64,000 bases of DNA, from positions 1,550,001 through 1,614,000 of the forward strand of contig NZ_JAVDQF010000001.1 in the NCBI RefSeq assembly GCF_031454135.1, read 5' to 3'. The translations under genes and the position numbers were made by a program. Source of the stretch: Arthrobacter russicus (lineage in GTDB: Bacteria; Actinomycetota; Actinomycetes; Actinomycetales; Micrococcaceae). Below the pieces are notes generated by a model that worked only from the letters and a program-made list of their open reading frames with translations, was not told the origin of the DNA and made no database searches. Below, in pieces: positions 1-10,400 of this stretch. Each line of letters opens with the position of its first letter. Position 1 is the stretch's first letter.

Positions 1-30
1 AATATAACTAGTAGAGGGTTGAAACTACCG

Positions 31-1896
31 ATGAAAGCCTACCTACCAAATAAAATTGGCGTTTTTGGACTGACCTGCCTACTCGCTCTGGCTTGGACTC
101 AGACAGCAGCGGCGGCCACTACCCCAGAGACGGCGCCTCCTCCGCAACAAGCGCAGGCGGCTGGCTGTCCCAGCTGGCAGACACAGTTGAGCGAGCTGAC
201 AACGGGCGCCATCAAAAACAACGACAAGGTCGTTACAGCCCGGCATCGCGGCGAATTCACCGACTCGATCCCAGAAAACAGCCTCGCCGCATTCGCCGGT
301 GCCTACCAGAATTGCCGTCCAGCGGTGGAGACTGACGTACGCTCCACGAGCGATGGGAACATGGTCGTCTTCCACGATGCAAACGTCGGCAAGATGCTCG
401 AACCCGCGTACGATCCAATCAACGATTCCGGTCCGAACGAAAAAATCAACAACCTCAATCTCCTCGACCTTCAAAGTAAACGGTTGGTCGACGTAAATAC
501 TCGTCAACCAACCGCAGAGCGCGTACCCACCGTGACGCAGATGTTGCAGGACTACCTCGACAAAAACGGCCAATCCCTGATACACCTCGAAATCAAGGAA
601 GCCGCACTGATCATGCCCGCTGCGAAACTGATCACCGAGATGGACAGAGCAAATCCCGGCAAAAATTTGAAGCAGCGAATCATCGTCAAGTTCAATATGG
701 CCGAGTATCCAAGCCCGCAAAAGTGGCAGGCTGGGCTATCGGGCGCTGGAGCAGCGACAGACATCATGGGCATGCCCGTCATCACGCCTTTCGCGGCAGA
801 ACGCATCAAAGACATTTCGCTGCCGAACCCGCCAGATAAAAACTATGTGTCGAATGTAGAAAGGGCCGTGGCCTTGTGGTCCAGCGCTCCTGGCTCGGTG
901 GCGCCAATCGTCGAAGTCCTGATCAAAGACAGCACCGACTTCGTTAAGACGGAAAGGAAGTCCGGACCGCAGGGACTCTATACGGCACCCGCCAACCTCG
1001 ACTACGGAAATGCCTTGACCGACTCGATGGCCGATATGGTCACCATCGTCAAGCGGTACCAAAAACCCCTTGGCGTCTTCGTACCGGTGCCGGACTACAT
1101 CATGTGGCGGACCGGCGTCGTTACCGGATTCACTGTACCGAACACCTTCGGTGACAAAAAGCCAATGGATGTGGCCACGGCGTTCTTCAACAATACGTCG
1201 TCATGTTGCTACCGGCTCCCGGATCGCCTCGGCGACGTCGGCGCCACACACGAACGTGAAGACCTACGAATGAATCTTTCCTGGAACCGGGATATCGGCG
1301 CCAACATGATCACCGCCGACGACACGGACTCAGTGGACACTTTCTACAGCCGGGACGGGGCTCTGGACACCGCAACCACGCCCTCGGCCAAATCGCCTTC
1401 GCCCCGAATGCAGTCCACACTCTCCTGGCAGCTCGGTTACGTCCCCAACCCCGCCCCGCAAAAGATCAGCCTCAAAGGATGGAACGGGGCTTCCTCAGGT
1501 TTTTGGGGTGGCCAAGTATGCATCTACAACAATCCTTACGGAAATCACTATGCCTGGGTCTACAACTGCAATAACGGCAGCGCTACCGAATCTGGCTACA
1601 GCGATATTCTGACGTCCGAAGTCGTTGGCGACAAGATCCGCATCCGGGATCCGGAAGGAAAATGCCTCAGCGATAGCAGTGAACGCGACGATATCTTCTG
1701 GTCAGACAGTTGCCAAGATTCGTGGTCACTGCTCAGCTACAACAGCAAAGGAAACATCATCAACAAAGAAGGCAAGTACGCTGCTTTCCAGACTGCGAAG
1801 TTGCTTTACAAGGGCCAGCCCTATTCGAAGATCTACTGGGTCTCGAACCCCGAAGACTACGGAACCTGGACACTGTGGAAAATGGATCTGCGCTGA
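31..1896 (+). CDS. Secreted glycerophosphodiester phosphodiesterase (GDPD) family protein
   Basis: A 621-residue exported protein. The N-terminus (MKAYLPNKIGVFGL, then a hydrophobic run ending TAAAA) is a signal peptide. Residues ~65-380 form a GDPD-type TIM barrel: the ARHRG histidine motif, ENSLAAF, the acidic ETDVR and FHDANV are the usual metal and catalytic signatures, so it probably hydrolyses glycerophosphodiesters outside the cell. About 150 Cys-rich C-terminal residues (CIYNNPYGNHYAWVYNC, KCLSD, SDSCQDSW) look like a beta-rich binding module, possibly lectin-like; that is inference. ATG at 31 is preferred over TTG at 19 because AGAGGG lies upstream. Base composition is visibly less GC-rich than most of the window. 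The upstream region is outside the window. Confidence 0.82.
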   Translation: MKAYLPNKIGVFGLTCLLALAWTQTAAAATTPETAPPPQQAQAAGCPSWQTQLSELTTGAIKNNDKVVTARHRGEFTDSIPENSLAAFAGAYQNCRPAVETDVRSTSDGNMVVFHDANVGKMLEPAYDPINDSGPNEKINNLNLLDLQSKRLVDVNTRQPTAERVPTVTQMLQDYLDKNGQSLIHLEIKEAALIMPAAKLITEMDRANPGKNLKQRIIVKFNMAEYPSPQKWQAGLSGAGAATDIMGMPVITPFAAERIKDISLPNPPDKNYVSNVERAVALWSSAPGSVAPIVEVLIKDSTDFVKTERKSGPQGLYTAPANLDYGNALTDSMADMVTIVKRYQKPLGVFVPVPDYIMWRTGVVTGFTVPNTFGDKKPMDVATAFFNNTSSCCYRLPDRLGDVGATHEREDLRMNLSWNRDIGANMITADDTDSVDTFYSRDGALDTATTPSAKSPSPRMQSTLSWQLGYVPNPAPQKISLKGWNGASSGFWGGQVCIYNNPYGNHYAWVYNCNNGSATESGYSDILTSEVVGDKIRIRDPEGKCLSDSSERDDIFWSDSCQDSWSLLSYNSKGNIINKEGKYAAFQTAKLLYKGQPYSKIYWVSNPEDYGTWTLWKMDLR

Positions 1897-1940
1897 TCAC
1901 CGAAGGCTGACAAGACTCCGCTGAACAAAGTCAGAAACTC

Positions 1941-1976
1941 GGGTAGCCGGGTCCGTCAAGACGGGCCCGGCTACCC
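1941..1976 (+). terminator. Hairpin terminator after the GDPD gene
   Basis: A 16-bp inverted repeat (gggtagccgggtccgt, loop caag, and its complement with one G-U pair) starts 45 nt past the stop codon. No T-tract follows, so it is a stable hairpin of terminator type rather than a canonical intrinsic terminator. Confidence 0.6.
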
Positions 1977-2164
1977 CTGCGCACCTTAAGAGCCGGCGCA
2001 GCTGCCTAAGTAGGTACTATCCACATTTTTGTGCAAATCGGTGAAAATACCGCACGGGCTCTTGAAAAGGCCCCCCTGGAACGAAAGACTTTTGCTAACA
2101 ATCACCGCACTTCAGGTAAAACCCATTCTGACCTCATTTTGAATGTTCGAAAGGATCACCTGCA

Positions 2165-3271
2165 GTGAAGAAACTCCTCGCCCTGCTGACGGCATCCGCA
2201 GCCGCAGCACTCCTCCTGGCCGCCGCACCCACGGCCGCCCAAGCAGCAACGACCGGCACGATCACCGGCATCGGCGGCAAATGCATCGATGCAGCCGCCG
2301 CCAAATCGGACAACGGCACCGCAGTGCAAATCTACGATTGCAACGGCACCAATGCCCAGCAAGTGACCATCGGCGATGATCAGAGCATCCGGATCCTCGG
2401 CAAATGCCTGGACATTGCCGATCGATCGACCAGCAACGGAGCCAAGGTCCAGCTGTGGGACTGCACCGGCAGCGCCAACCAGAAATGGGCGTTCTCCAAC
2501 GCGAGCGACATCGTCAACCCGGCCGCGGACAAATGCCTCGACTCGACTGATCAGAGTTCTGCCAACGGCACCCGGCTGCAGATTTACACCTGCTCCGGCA
2601 ACGCCAACCAGAAGTGGACCGTGCATCCCGGCGGCAATCCGCCGTCGAACGCCGGGTTCCCGATCAGCGAAGCGCAATTCAACCAGCTCTTCCCGAACCG
2701 GAACGCCACCTACTCCTACCAGGGCCTAGTCAACGGCGCCAAGAAATACCCGGCCTTCGCCACGACCGGCGATGACGCCACGAAAAAGCGTGAAATCGCA
2801 GCCTTCTTGGCCAATGTGCAGCACGAGACCGGCAGCTTGCAATACTTGCGCGAGTTGAACACCGCGAACTACCCGCACTACTGCGACCGCAGCCAGTCCT
2901 ACGGCTGTCCGGCCGGCGGCGACCAGTACTACGGCCGCGGCTCGCTGCAACTGAGCTGGAACTACAACTACAAAGCCGCCGGAGATTCCCTGGGCTACGA
3001 CCTGTTGAACAACCCGGATCAGGTGGCCACCAATCCGACGCTCGCCTGGGGTACCGGACTCTGGTACTGGAACACGCAAAGCGGTGGCGCCAGCACCTCA
3101 AGCCACAACTCCATGGTGCAGAACCGGGGCTTCGGCGAGACCATCCGCTCGATCAACGGCGGCCTGGAATGCAACGGCAACGGCGCGGATTCCCGCAATG
3201 CCCGGATCAACTACTACAAGAACATCACCAGCATGCTCGGCGTCGACCCCGGCGGAAACCTGGGCTGCTGA
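2165..3271 (+). CDS. Secreted chitinase: ricin-type lectin (CBM13) + GH19 catalytic domain
   Basis: Residues 1-27 are a classic signal peptide ending AAQAA. Residues ~30-155 form a ricin B-type beta-trefoil: repeated GKCLD-type segments with C...NGT...QIYDC and the QxW motif (NQKWAF, NQKWTV). Residues ~165-365 are a GH19 chitinase/endolysin-like domain: FPNRN, FLANVQHETGSL with the catalytic Glu, YYGRGSLQLSWNYNY, NPTLAWGTGLWYW and SINGGLEC. It should cleave beta-1,4-linked GlcNAc polymers (chitin) outside the cell, with the lectin module anchoring substrate. The GTG start at 2165 follows GAAAGGA with 9-nt spacing. It stands alone, with terminators on both sides. Peptidoglycan as an alternative substrate cannot be excluded. 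Confidence 0.9.
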   Translation: MKKLLALLTASAAAALLLAAAPTAAQAATTGTITGIGGKCIDAAAAKSDNGTAVQIYDCNGTNAQQVTIGDDQSIRILGKCLDIADRSTSNGAKVQLWDCTGSANQKWAFSNASDIVNPAADKCLDSTDQSSANGTRLQIYTCSGNANQKWTVHPGGNPPSNAGFPISEAQFNQLFPNRNATYSYQGLVNGAKKYPAFATTGDDATKKREIAAFLANVQHETGSLQYLRELNTANYPHYCDRSQSYGCPAGGDQYYGRGSLQLSWNYNYKAAGDSLGYDLLNNPDQVATNPTLAWGTGLWYWNTQSGGASTSSHNSMVQNRGFGETIRSINGGLECNGNGADSRNARINYYKNITSMLGVDPGGNLGC

Positions 3272-3285
3272 CCCTTCCAGCCCGA

Positions 3286-3326
3286 CGAAAAGGTGCGCTG
3301 AACCTCAGGTTCAGCGCACCTTTTCG
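3286..3326. terminator. Bidirectional intrinsic terminator
   Basis: A perfect 19-bp inverted repeat (cgaaaaggtgcgctgaacc, loop tca) has an A-run on the left and a T-run on the right, so it works for both the chitinase gene (+) and the convergent ABC exporter operon (-). Confidence 0.9.
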
Positions 3327-3360
3327 TGATTCGGACGTCCGCCCGTCCGTACCGGACCGG

Positions 3361-5463
3361 TTACAACGACGCTTTGCTCTGCGCTTCCACATCGTCGATG
3401 TCGGTCTCGCCGGCGAACTGCGACTGGTAGAGCCGGTAATAGGCCCCTCGTGCCGCGAGCAGATCGTGGTGGCCGCCCTGTTCCACGATCCGTCCGGCTT
3501 CCATCACCAAAATGGTGTCCGCATCGCGGATGGTGGACAAGCGGTGTGCGATCACGAAGCTGGTCCGATCCGTGCGCAACGCCGCCATCGCCTTCTGCAC
3601 CAGCACCTCGGTCCGGGTATCCACCGAACTCGTCGCCTCGTCCAGGATCAACAAGGACGGATTGGCCACGAACGCCCTGGCAATCGTGATCAGCTGCATC
3701 TCGCCGGCGCTCACGTTTTCGCCTTCGTCGTCGAGCACTGTCTGGTACCCGTCCGGCAGAGCCCGGACGAACCGGTCCACATAAGTGGCCTTGGCCGCCT
3801 CCATGATCTGCTCTTCGGTGGCGTCCAGATTCCCGTACTTGATGTTGTCGTAGATGGTTCCGCCGAAGAGCCAGGCGTCTTGCAGCACCATGCCGACCTT
3901 GGAACGCAGTTCGGCCCGGCTCAGCTCGGTGATGTCGACGCCGTCCACCGTGATCCGGCCGGAATTCAACTCGTAGAACCGCATCACCAGGTTGACCAGG
4001 GTGGTCTTCCCGGCCCCGGTGGGGCCGACGATGGCCACGGTGGCACCTGGCTTCGCCGAGAACGAGAGGTCCTCGATCAGCGGTTTGTCCGCGGTGTAGC
4101 TGAAGGTCACGTTTTCGAACTCGACGTGGCCATCGGTTTTCGCCGGGAGCCGGCGCCGGGCATCCTCAGGCTCTTGTTCGTCCTCGTCCAGGAACTCGAA
4201 CACCCGCTCAGCCGAGGCGACACCGGACTGCAGCATGTTCGCCATGCCGGCAATCTGGGTCAGCGGCTGGTTGAACTCGCGCGAATACTGGATGAACGCG
4301 GTGGCATCGCCCAGGGTCATCTGGCCGGAGGCCACCCGCAGGCCGCCGATCACCGCGATGCCCACATAGCTCAGGTAGTTGACCCACTGCATGATCGGCA
4401 TCATCAGGCCCGAAACGAACTGGGCGCCGAAGCTCGCCCTGTACAACTCTTCATTGCGTTCGTCGAAGCGCTCGAGCATGTCCTGCTCCCGGCCGAACAG
4501 GGTCACCAGGGCGTGCCCGGAAAACGACTCTTCGATCTGGCCGTTGAGTGCACCGGTGCTCTTCCACTGCGAGGCGAAGAGTTTTTGGCTCCGGGTTCCG
4601 ATCACCCCGGCGACCACCCCGGAGAGCGGGATCGCGATCAACGCGATGAGCGCCAGCTGCCAGGAGACCAAGAACATCATCACGGTGAAGCCGGCCAGCA
4701 GCAGCACCGAACTCACCAGTTGGGAGAACGCCTGCTGCAGGCCTTGCTGCACATTGTCCACGTCGTTGGTGACCCGGGACAGCACATCGCCGCGCTGGCC
4801 GGTGTCGAAGTAGTTCAACGGCAAGCGGTTGAGCTTCGCCTCGACGTCGCTGCGCAGTTTCCGGATTGCCCGCATCACGATCACGTTCAGCACATAGCCC
4901 TGGAACCAGTTGAACACCGAGGCGACCAGATAAATCGAAAGCACGACGACGATCAGGAAGGAGAGCGCGTTGAAGTCGACGCCCTTCCCCGGCACCACGT
5001 CCGATGCCGCGAGCATGTCCGCGAAATTGTTGTCCCCGCTGGCCCGGGCCCCGGCGATGACCTGGTCTTTGCTGACCCCCGCCGGCAACCCGGCGCCGAT
5101 CACGCCGTTGAAGATCACGTCCATCGCCCGGCCCAAGATCTTCGGACCGATCACGGTGAGCACCACGGATACCGCGACGGCGCCGAAAATGGCGGTCAAC
5201 GCCAGCCATTCGTGCCGGAGCAGCCCGACCAGCCGCTTCGCCGAGGGCCAGAACGCTTTGGCCTTCTTGGCCGGCGCACCGCCGAACATGTCGCCGTCGG
5301 CTTCGGTCGGTTTGAATTCTTCCTCGACGAAATCATCGTCGTCGAGCAGCGCCGTCTGGGCTTGCTCGGTCTGGGCTTCGGGCTTCGCCGCGCCTCGCCG
5401 GGGTCTCCGTCCGGGCCGCGTCGGCTCGGCCGCGGCTTGCCCGTCCTCAGCTTGCTTGCTCAT
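3361..5463 (-). CDS. ABC exporter half-transporter, catalytic-Glu subunit of a heterodimer
   Basis: A 700-residue type IV ABC half-exporter: a charged, Pro/Ala-rich N-terminal extension (~70 residues), six membrane helices, then an ATPase domain. Visible motifs are Walker A GPTGAGKTT, a degenerate signature VSAGEMQ (instead of LSGGQ), Walker B LLILDEATSSVD with catalytic Glu609, and the H-loop His640 in VIAHRLST. The degenerate signature complements the degenerate Walker B and H-loop of the partner encoded just upstream, the hallmark of heterodimeric exporters with one dead ATP site (TmrAB, LmrCD, BmrCD type). Its ATG overlaps the partner's stop by 4 nt, implying translational coupling. The substrate is unknown; drugs or lipids are typical for the family. 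Confidence 0.93.
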   Translation of the reverse strand: MSKQAEDGQAAAEPTRPGRRPRRGAAKPEAQTEQAQTALLDDDDFVEEEFKPTEADGDMFGGAPAKKAKAFWPSAKRLVGLLRHEWLALTAIFGAVAVSVVLTVIGPKILGRAMDVIFNGVIGAGLPAGVSKDQVIAGARASGDNNFADMLAASDVVPGKGVDFNALSFLIVVVLSIYLVASVFNWFQGYVLNVIVMRAIRKLRSDVEAKLNRLPLNYFDTGQRGDVLSRVTNDVDNVQQGLQQAFSQLVSSVLLLAGFTVMMFLVSWQLALIALIAIPLSGVVAGVIGTRSQKLFASQWKSTGALNGQIEESFSGHALVTLFGREQDMLERFDERNEELYRASFGAQFVSGLMMPIMQWVNYLSYVGIAVIGGLRVASGQMTLGDATAFIQYSREFNQPLTQIAGMANMLQSGVASAERVFEFLDEDEQEPEDARRRLPAKTDGHVEFENVTFSYTADKPLIEDLSFSAKPGATVAIVGPTGAGKTTLVNLVMRFYELNSGRITVDGVDITELSRAELRSKVGMVLQDAWLFGGTIYDNIKYGNLDATEEQIMEAAKATYVDRFVRALPDGYQTVLDDEGENVSAGEMQLITIARAFVANPSLLILDEATSSVDTRTEVLVQKAMAALRTDRTSFVIAHRLSTIRDADTILVMEAGRIVEQGGHHDLLAARGAYYRLYQSQFAGETDIDDVEAQSKASL

Positions 5464-7193
5464 GCTGCATCCTCCGCACTGATCTGGGAAGCAACGATTT
5501 CCTGGTAGGTCTCCGAGGTGTCCAGGAGCTCCTCGTGGGTTCCGCGAGCCACGATCTCACCGTTGTCCAGGACTAGGATCTGGTCGGCATCGGTGATCGT
5601 TGCCACCCGTTGCGCGACGATGATCACCGTGGCGTCGGCGGTCTTCGCCTTGAGCGCCTTGCGCAGTTTCGCATCGGTGGTCACGTCGAGTGCGGAAAAC
5701 GAATCGTCGAAGAGGTACACCTTGGGTTCGGTGACCAAAGACCGGGCAATGCACAGGCGCTGCCGCTGCCCGCCGGAGACGTTGGTGCCGCCTTGGGCCA
5801 CCCGGGAATCGAGGCCACGGCTCTTCTGCCGGACGAAATCCGCGCCCTGGGCGACGGTGAGCGCCTCCCAGAGCTCGTCGTCGCCCGCATTCGGCTTGCC
5901 GAAGCGCAAGTTCGATTCGATCGTGCCGGAGAACAAATACGGTTTCTGCGGCACCATCGACACCCGTGAGGTGATCGCTTTGCGGCTCAGTTCGGTGACC
6001 GGCACGCCGTCCAGCAAGACCTCGCCGGAGGCCACGTCGTAGAGCCTCGGCAATAGCGAAAGCAGCGTCGTCTTGCCCACCCCGGTGGCTCCGATGATCG
6101 CGACGGTCTGCCCCGGGCTGGCGGAGAACGAGATGTTCTTCAGCACCGGTTCCTCGGCTCCGGGGTAACTGAAGCTGACATTGCGGAATTCCACTTCGCC
6201 GCGGCTGGCCGCTGGCTCGGTGGGGGTTTCCGGAACTTTGATGCTCGCCTCGACGTCGAGCACTTCACCGATCCGCTCGGCGCAGACCACGGCCCGCGGC
6301 ACCATCATCGCCATGAACGTGCCCATCATGACCGCGGTCAGGATCTGCAGCAGGTACTGCAGGAACGCCGTCAGCGAACCGATCTGCATCTGCCCGGCGT
6401 CCACCCGCTGGCCGCCGAACCAGAGCACCGCGGCGGTCGCCAGGTGCAGAATCATGGTGATCAGCGGGAACATCAGCACGAAAATCGAACCGACCCGGAG
6501 CGAGACCTTGGTCAGATCGTCGTTGGCCGCGTCGAAACGTTTGGTCTCGTACGGCTCGCGGACGAAGGCCCGGACCACCCGGATGCCCACGATCTGCTCC
6601 CGGAGCACCCCGTTGATCTTGTCGATCTTCGCCTGCATCGATTGGAACAAGGGCATCAGCAAATAGACCAGATAGCCCACCACTACCAGCAGCAACGGCA
6701 CCGAGACCCAGACCAACCAGGACAAGCTGAGATCTTCGCGCAACGCCATGATGATGCCGCCGATGCACATGATCGGTGCGGAAACCATGAAATTCAGCCC
6801 CAGCAGCAGAACCATCTGTACTTGCTGGATGTCGTTGGTGCCCCGGGTGATCAGCGTCGGCGCACCGAATTTGCCCAGCTCCTGCGCGGAGAAGCCGGAG
6901 ACTTTGCGGTAGACGCTGCGCCGGAGGTCACGGCCGACCGCCATTGCGGCTTTGGAGCCGAAGTAGACCCCGGCGATCGCAGCGAGCACCTGGACCAGGG
7001 CCACGCCGAGCATCACGCCGCCGACGCGCCAGATGTAATCGGGGTCTGCTTTGGCAACGCCCTGGTCGATGATCTGGGCGTTGAGACTGGGCAGGTAGAG
7101 GGCGGCGATGGTCGCCGCCAATTGGAAAACGAAAACAGCGATGATGTACGGCACATACGCCCCACCGTATTGCCGCAAAAGCTTGATCAGCAT
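5460..7193 (-). CDS. ABC exporter half-transporter, degenerate-site subunit of a heterodimer
   Basis: A 577-residue half-exporter with six membrane helices (first at ~residues 15-35) and a C-terminal ATPase. Walker A is GATGVGKTT (Lys374) and the signature VSGGQRQ is intact, but Walker B reads VYLFDDSF, so Asp497 replaces the catalytic Glu, and the H-loop His is Gln528 (VAQRVAT). These are the expected changes in the non-hydrolytic site of a heterodimeric exporter; the partner gene follows with a 4-nt overlap. The ATG follows GAGGA at good spacing. A 12-bp palindrome (cgcagatctgcg, 7207-7218) sits just upstream and could bind a regulator, but none is encoded nearby. Confidence 0.93.
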   Translation of the reverse strand: MLIKLLRQYGGAYVPYIIAVFVFQLAATIAALYLPSLNAQIIDQGVAKADPDYIWRVGGVMLGVALVQVLAAIAGVYFGSKAAMAVGRDLRRSVYRKVSGFSAQELGKFGAPTLITRGTNDIQQVQMVLLLGLNFMVSAPIMCIGGIIMALREDLSLSWLVWVSVPLLLVVVGYLVYLLMPLFQSMQAKIDKINGVLREQIVGIRVVRAFVREPYETKRFDAANDDLTKVSLRVGSIFVLMFPLITMILHLATAAVLWFGGQRVDAGQMQIGSLTAFLQYLLQILTAVMMGTFMAMMVPRAVVCAERIGEVLDVEASIKVPETPTEPAASRGEVEFRNVSFSYPGAEEPVLKNISFSASPGQTVAIIGATGVGKTTLLSLLPRLYDVASGEVLLDGVPVTELSRKAITSRVSMVPQKPYLFSGTIESNLRFGKPNAGDDELWEALTVAQGADFVRQKSRGLDSRVAQGGTNVSGGQRQRLCIARSLVTEPKVYLFDDSFSALDVTTDAKLRKALKAKTADATVIIVAQRVATITDADQILVLDNGEIVARGTHEELLDTSETYQEIVASQISAEDAA

Positions 7194-7279
7194 AAGGATT
7201 CCTCGTCGCAGATCTGCGAGTATTCAAGATTGGATAGCAATAAGCCTAGACGAGGATACCGACAATATGTCACAAAAAA

Positions 7280-7337
7280 CAGGTCCAAGCCGGTGAAACA
7301 GGTGCAAACATCGACCTGTCTCACCGGCTTGGACCTG
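7280..7337 (-). terminator. Intrinsic terminator of the sucCD operon
   Basis: A long hairpin (arms caggtccaagccggtg and its complement, extended by caggt/acctg) lies 16 nt past the sucD stop and is followed on the minus strand by six T residues. Confidence 0.9.
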
Positions 7338-7353
7338 CCAAACGCGAAGAGTT

Positions 7354-8271
<918 letters not shown>

Positions 8272-8284
8272 CTTCTGCTATCCC

Positions 8285-9454
8285 TTACTTCGCAGCGTGG
8301 GCGAGCTCGGCAGCCTTGTCAGCGCCCTCGTCCATGGTTGCAGCCTGAGTCACCAAGGGGTGATTGGCCTCGGTCAGAATGCGGCGGCCTTCTTCGACGT
8401 TGTTGCCGTCGAGCCGGACCACGAGCGGCTTGTTCGCCGCGGTGCCCAGGATTTCCAGAGCCTTGACGATGCCGTTGGCCACTGCGTCACAGGCGGTGAT
8501 GCCACCGAAGACGTTCACGAACACGCTCTTGACCTGCGCATCGTTGAGGATCACGTCCAGGCCGGCCGCCATCACCTCAGCGGAAGCTCCACCGCCGATG
8601 TCCAGGAAGTTCGCCGGTTTCACATTGCCGCGGCTCTCGCCGGCGTAAGCGACGACGTCCAAAGTGGACATCACCAAACCAGCGCCGTTGCCGATGATGC
8701 CGACCTCGCCGTCGAGCTTGACGTAGTTGAGGTCGTTCTCCTTGGCCTTGGCCTCGAGCGGATCAGCAGCGTCTTTGTCTTCCAGCGCTTCGTGGTCCGG
8801 GTGCCGGAAATCGGCGTTGGCGTCCAGGGTGACCTTGCCGTCGAGGGCCAGGATGCGGCCGTCTCCGGTCTTGACCAGCGGGTTGACCTCGACCAGGGTG
8901 GCGTCTTCCTTCTCGAAGACGTCCCAGAGTTTTTTGATCGTCTCGATCACGCCGTCGCGCACATCCGCGGCGAAGCCTGCGGTGTCCACGATCTCTTCGG
9001 CCTTGGCCTGGTCGATGCCCACGGCCGGGTCGACGGCGATGCGAGCCAGCGCCTCGGGACGCTCAACCGCGAGGACCTCGATCTCCATGCCGCCTTCCAC
9101 CGAGCACATGGCCAGGTAGTTGCGGTTCGCGCGGTCCAGCAGCACCGAGAAATAGTATTCTTCGGCGATGTCCGCGCCCTGGGCGATCATGACTTTGTGC
9201 ACGGTATGGCCCTTGATGTCCATACCGAGGATGTTGCCGGCGTATTCGAACGCCTCGTCTGCGGTCTTGGCGACTTTGACGCCGCCGGCCTTGCCGCGGC
9301 CGCCCACCTTTACCTGTGCTTTGACAACGGTCACGCCACCGATTTTCTCGGCTGCGGCCTTGGCTTCTTCTGCGGTGTTGGCGACGATGCCAGCGAGCAC
9401 GGGGACTCCGTGTGCTTCAAACATGTCGCGCGCCTGGTATTCAAACAGGTCCAC
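8285..9454 (-). CDS. sucC: Succinyl-CoA synthetase beta subunit
   Basis: A 389-residue ATP-grasp subunit of succinyl-CoA ligase. It opens with [19 protein letters not shown], typical of the family, then shows [16 protein letters not shown] (nucleotide-binding Lys region), [21 protein letters not shown] (metal-binding Asn and Asp) and [10 protein letters not shown]. The GTG start at 9454 follows AGAAGGA about 11 nt upstream; no in-frame ATG fits better. First gene of sucCD; the ~160 nt upstream, up to the lipoprotein stop at 9618, must hold its promoter. Confidence 0.98.
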   Translation of the reverse strand: MDLFEYQARDMFEAHGVPVLAGIVANTAEEAKAAAEKIGGVTVVKAQVKVGGRGKAGGVKVAKTADEAFEYAGNILGMDIKGHTVHKVMIAQGADIAEEYYFSVLLDRANRNYLAMCSVEGGMEIEVLAVERPEALARIAVDPAVGIDQAKAEEIVDTAGFAADVRDGVIETIKKLWDVFEKEDATLVEVNPLVKTGDGRILALDGKVTLDANADFRHPDHEALEDKDAADPLEAKAKENDLNYVKLDGEVGIIGNGAGLVMSTLDVVAYAGESRGNVKPANFLDIGGGASAEVMAAGLDVILNDAQVKSVFVNVFGGITACDAVANGIVKALEILGTAANKPLVVRLDGNNVEEGRRILTEANHPLVTQAATMDEGADKAAELAHAAK

Positions 9455-9617
9455 GGGCTCAAGTCCTTCTACGTCGAAGTAGTTTTCGTTTCAATCGGGT
9501 GATCATCTGCACCTGACCCAGGGCATGTTGCAATGCCCCATGGGGAACTTTAGTGCAGCGGCCTAAGCGGCCGCCTCCAGAGTACCTGTTTAGTGAGTAA
9601 CCCCACATTCCGGGCCG

Positions 9618-10304
9618 CTACTGTTGCTTGCCGCCGAAAAGCTGGTATTTGTCCTGGGCTACGAAGAACCCGGCGCCATTGCCCAGGTTGGCGCAGGCCA
9701 CTCCGGAATCCATCGGGACGCAACGGTAGCCTTTCGCGTCCAGGGCGGATCCCTCGGCGAGCACCGGCAGCCCGGCCAGGAGTTTTTTGCTGCTGCTGGC
9801 GTCGTCGCCGGAGGCTTCGATCCCGGTCAACCCGGCCCGGCACGCACCGTAAACCGCGCCGTCCGGTGCCAGTTGGGCCACCCCGCCCAGGTATCCGATC
9901 CCGGTGCCGCCGCAGTCGTCACGGATATCTTCGGCCCGCGGGGCCGGATACTTCGCCAGCTCGCAGAGCACCACCGGGATCACCGGCTGCGGCTGATTCG
10001 CGGCATCGGCGAAGTTGTTCGGTTCGAACGGGGTATTGACGTGCCCATTGCGCGAATCGGTCAGCACACAGGCGATCCCCCGATCCGCGACGGCGAAGCC
10101 GCTGACCCCCTCGGCGAGGGTCTTGGCCGCCGAAGCCGTCGGCTCGACGGCCTTTGCGGCCTTGAGTCTTTCCAGGTACGACGGCGGCGGCCCGGAAGCA
10201 GCGTTCGGGTCCGGACTGCTGATCGAGATGCACCCGGTACTTGCCAGCAGCAGCGCCAGCACACCGAGGAGCACACTGGCCACGGTCCGGGGTGCGCGGT
10301 TCAT
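9618..10304 (-). CDS. Predicted lipoprotein of unknown function
   Basis: A 228-residue protein with a lipoprotein signal: a hydrophobic run (VASVLLGVLALLLASTGC) places the lipidated Cys near residue 25. The mature part has several further Cys (ACVLTD, VLCEL, DDCGGTG, GACRAG, RCVPMD, VACANL), suggesting disulfides outside the membrane, and no enzyme motif that I recognise. It lies ~96 nt downstream of pcrA on the same strand and may share its transcript. The ATG is preceded only by AAGGG at short distance. Function unknown. Confidence 0.7.
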   Translation of the reverse strand: MNRAPRTVASVLLGVLALLLASTGCISISSPDPNAASGPPPSYLERLKAAKAVEPTASAAKTLAEGVSGFAVADRGIACVLTDSRNGHVNTPFEPNNFADAANQPQPVIPVVLCELAKYPAPRAEDIRDDCGGTGIGYLGGVAQLAPDGAVYGACRAGLTGIEASGDDASSSKKLLAGLPVLAEGSALDAKGYRCVPMDSGVACANLGNGAGFFVAQDKYQLFGGKQQ

Positions 10305-10400
10305 GCCCTTAGACTGCCGTACGAATTCCGCGGGTGCAAACAGTGTGAAGAGGTTCCGCTGTCCACCAGTTTTTGCCGTTTTCAGCCGCCCAACCCATGG

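Noticed and set aside
3169-5508. A 779-codon plus-strand open frame across the ABC exporter
   Set aside because: Antisense to a well-supported ABC transporter gene, His/Gln/Arg-rich, no domain. The same holds for long antisense frames at 10917-13079 (pcrA), 21769-23571 (ABC) and 48533-50026 (XPB).
9521-9544. Operator upstream of sucC (gggcat-N6-atgccc, plus ccccatgggg)
   Set aside because: The inverted repeats are short, GC-rich and common at this base composition, and no matching regulator is nearby; not enough to call a site.
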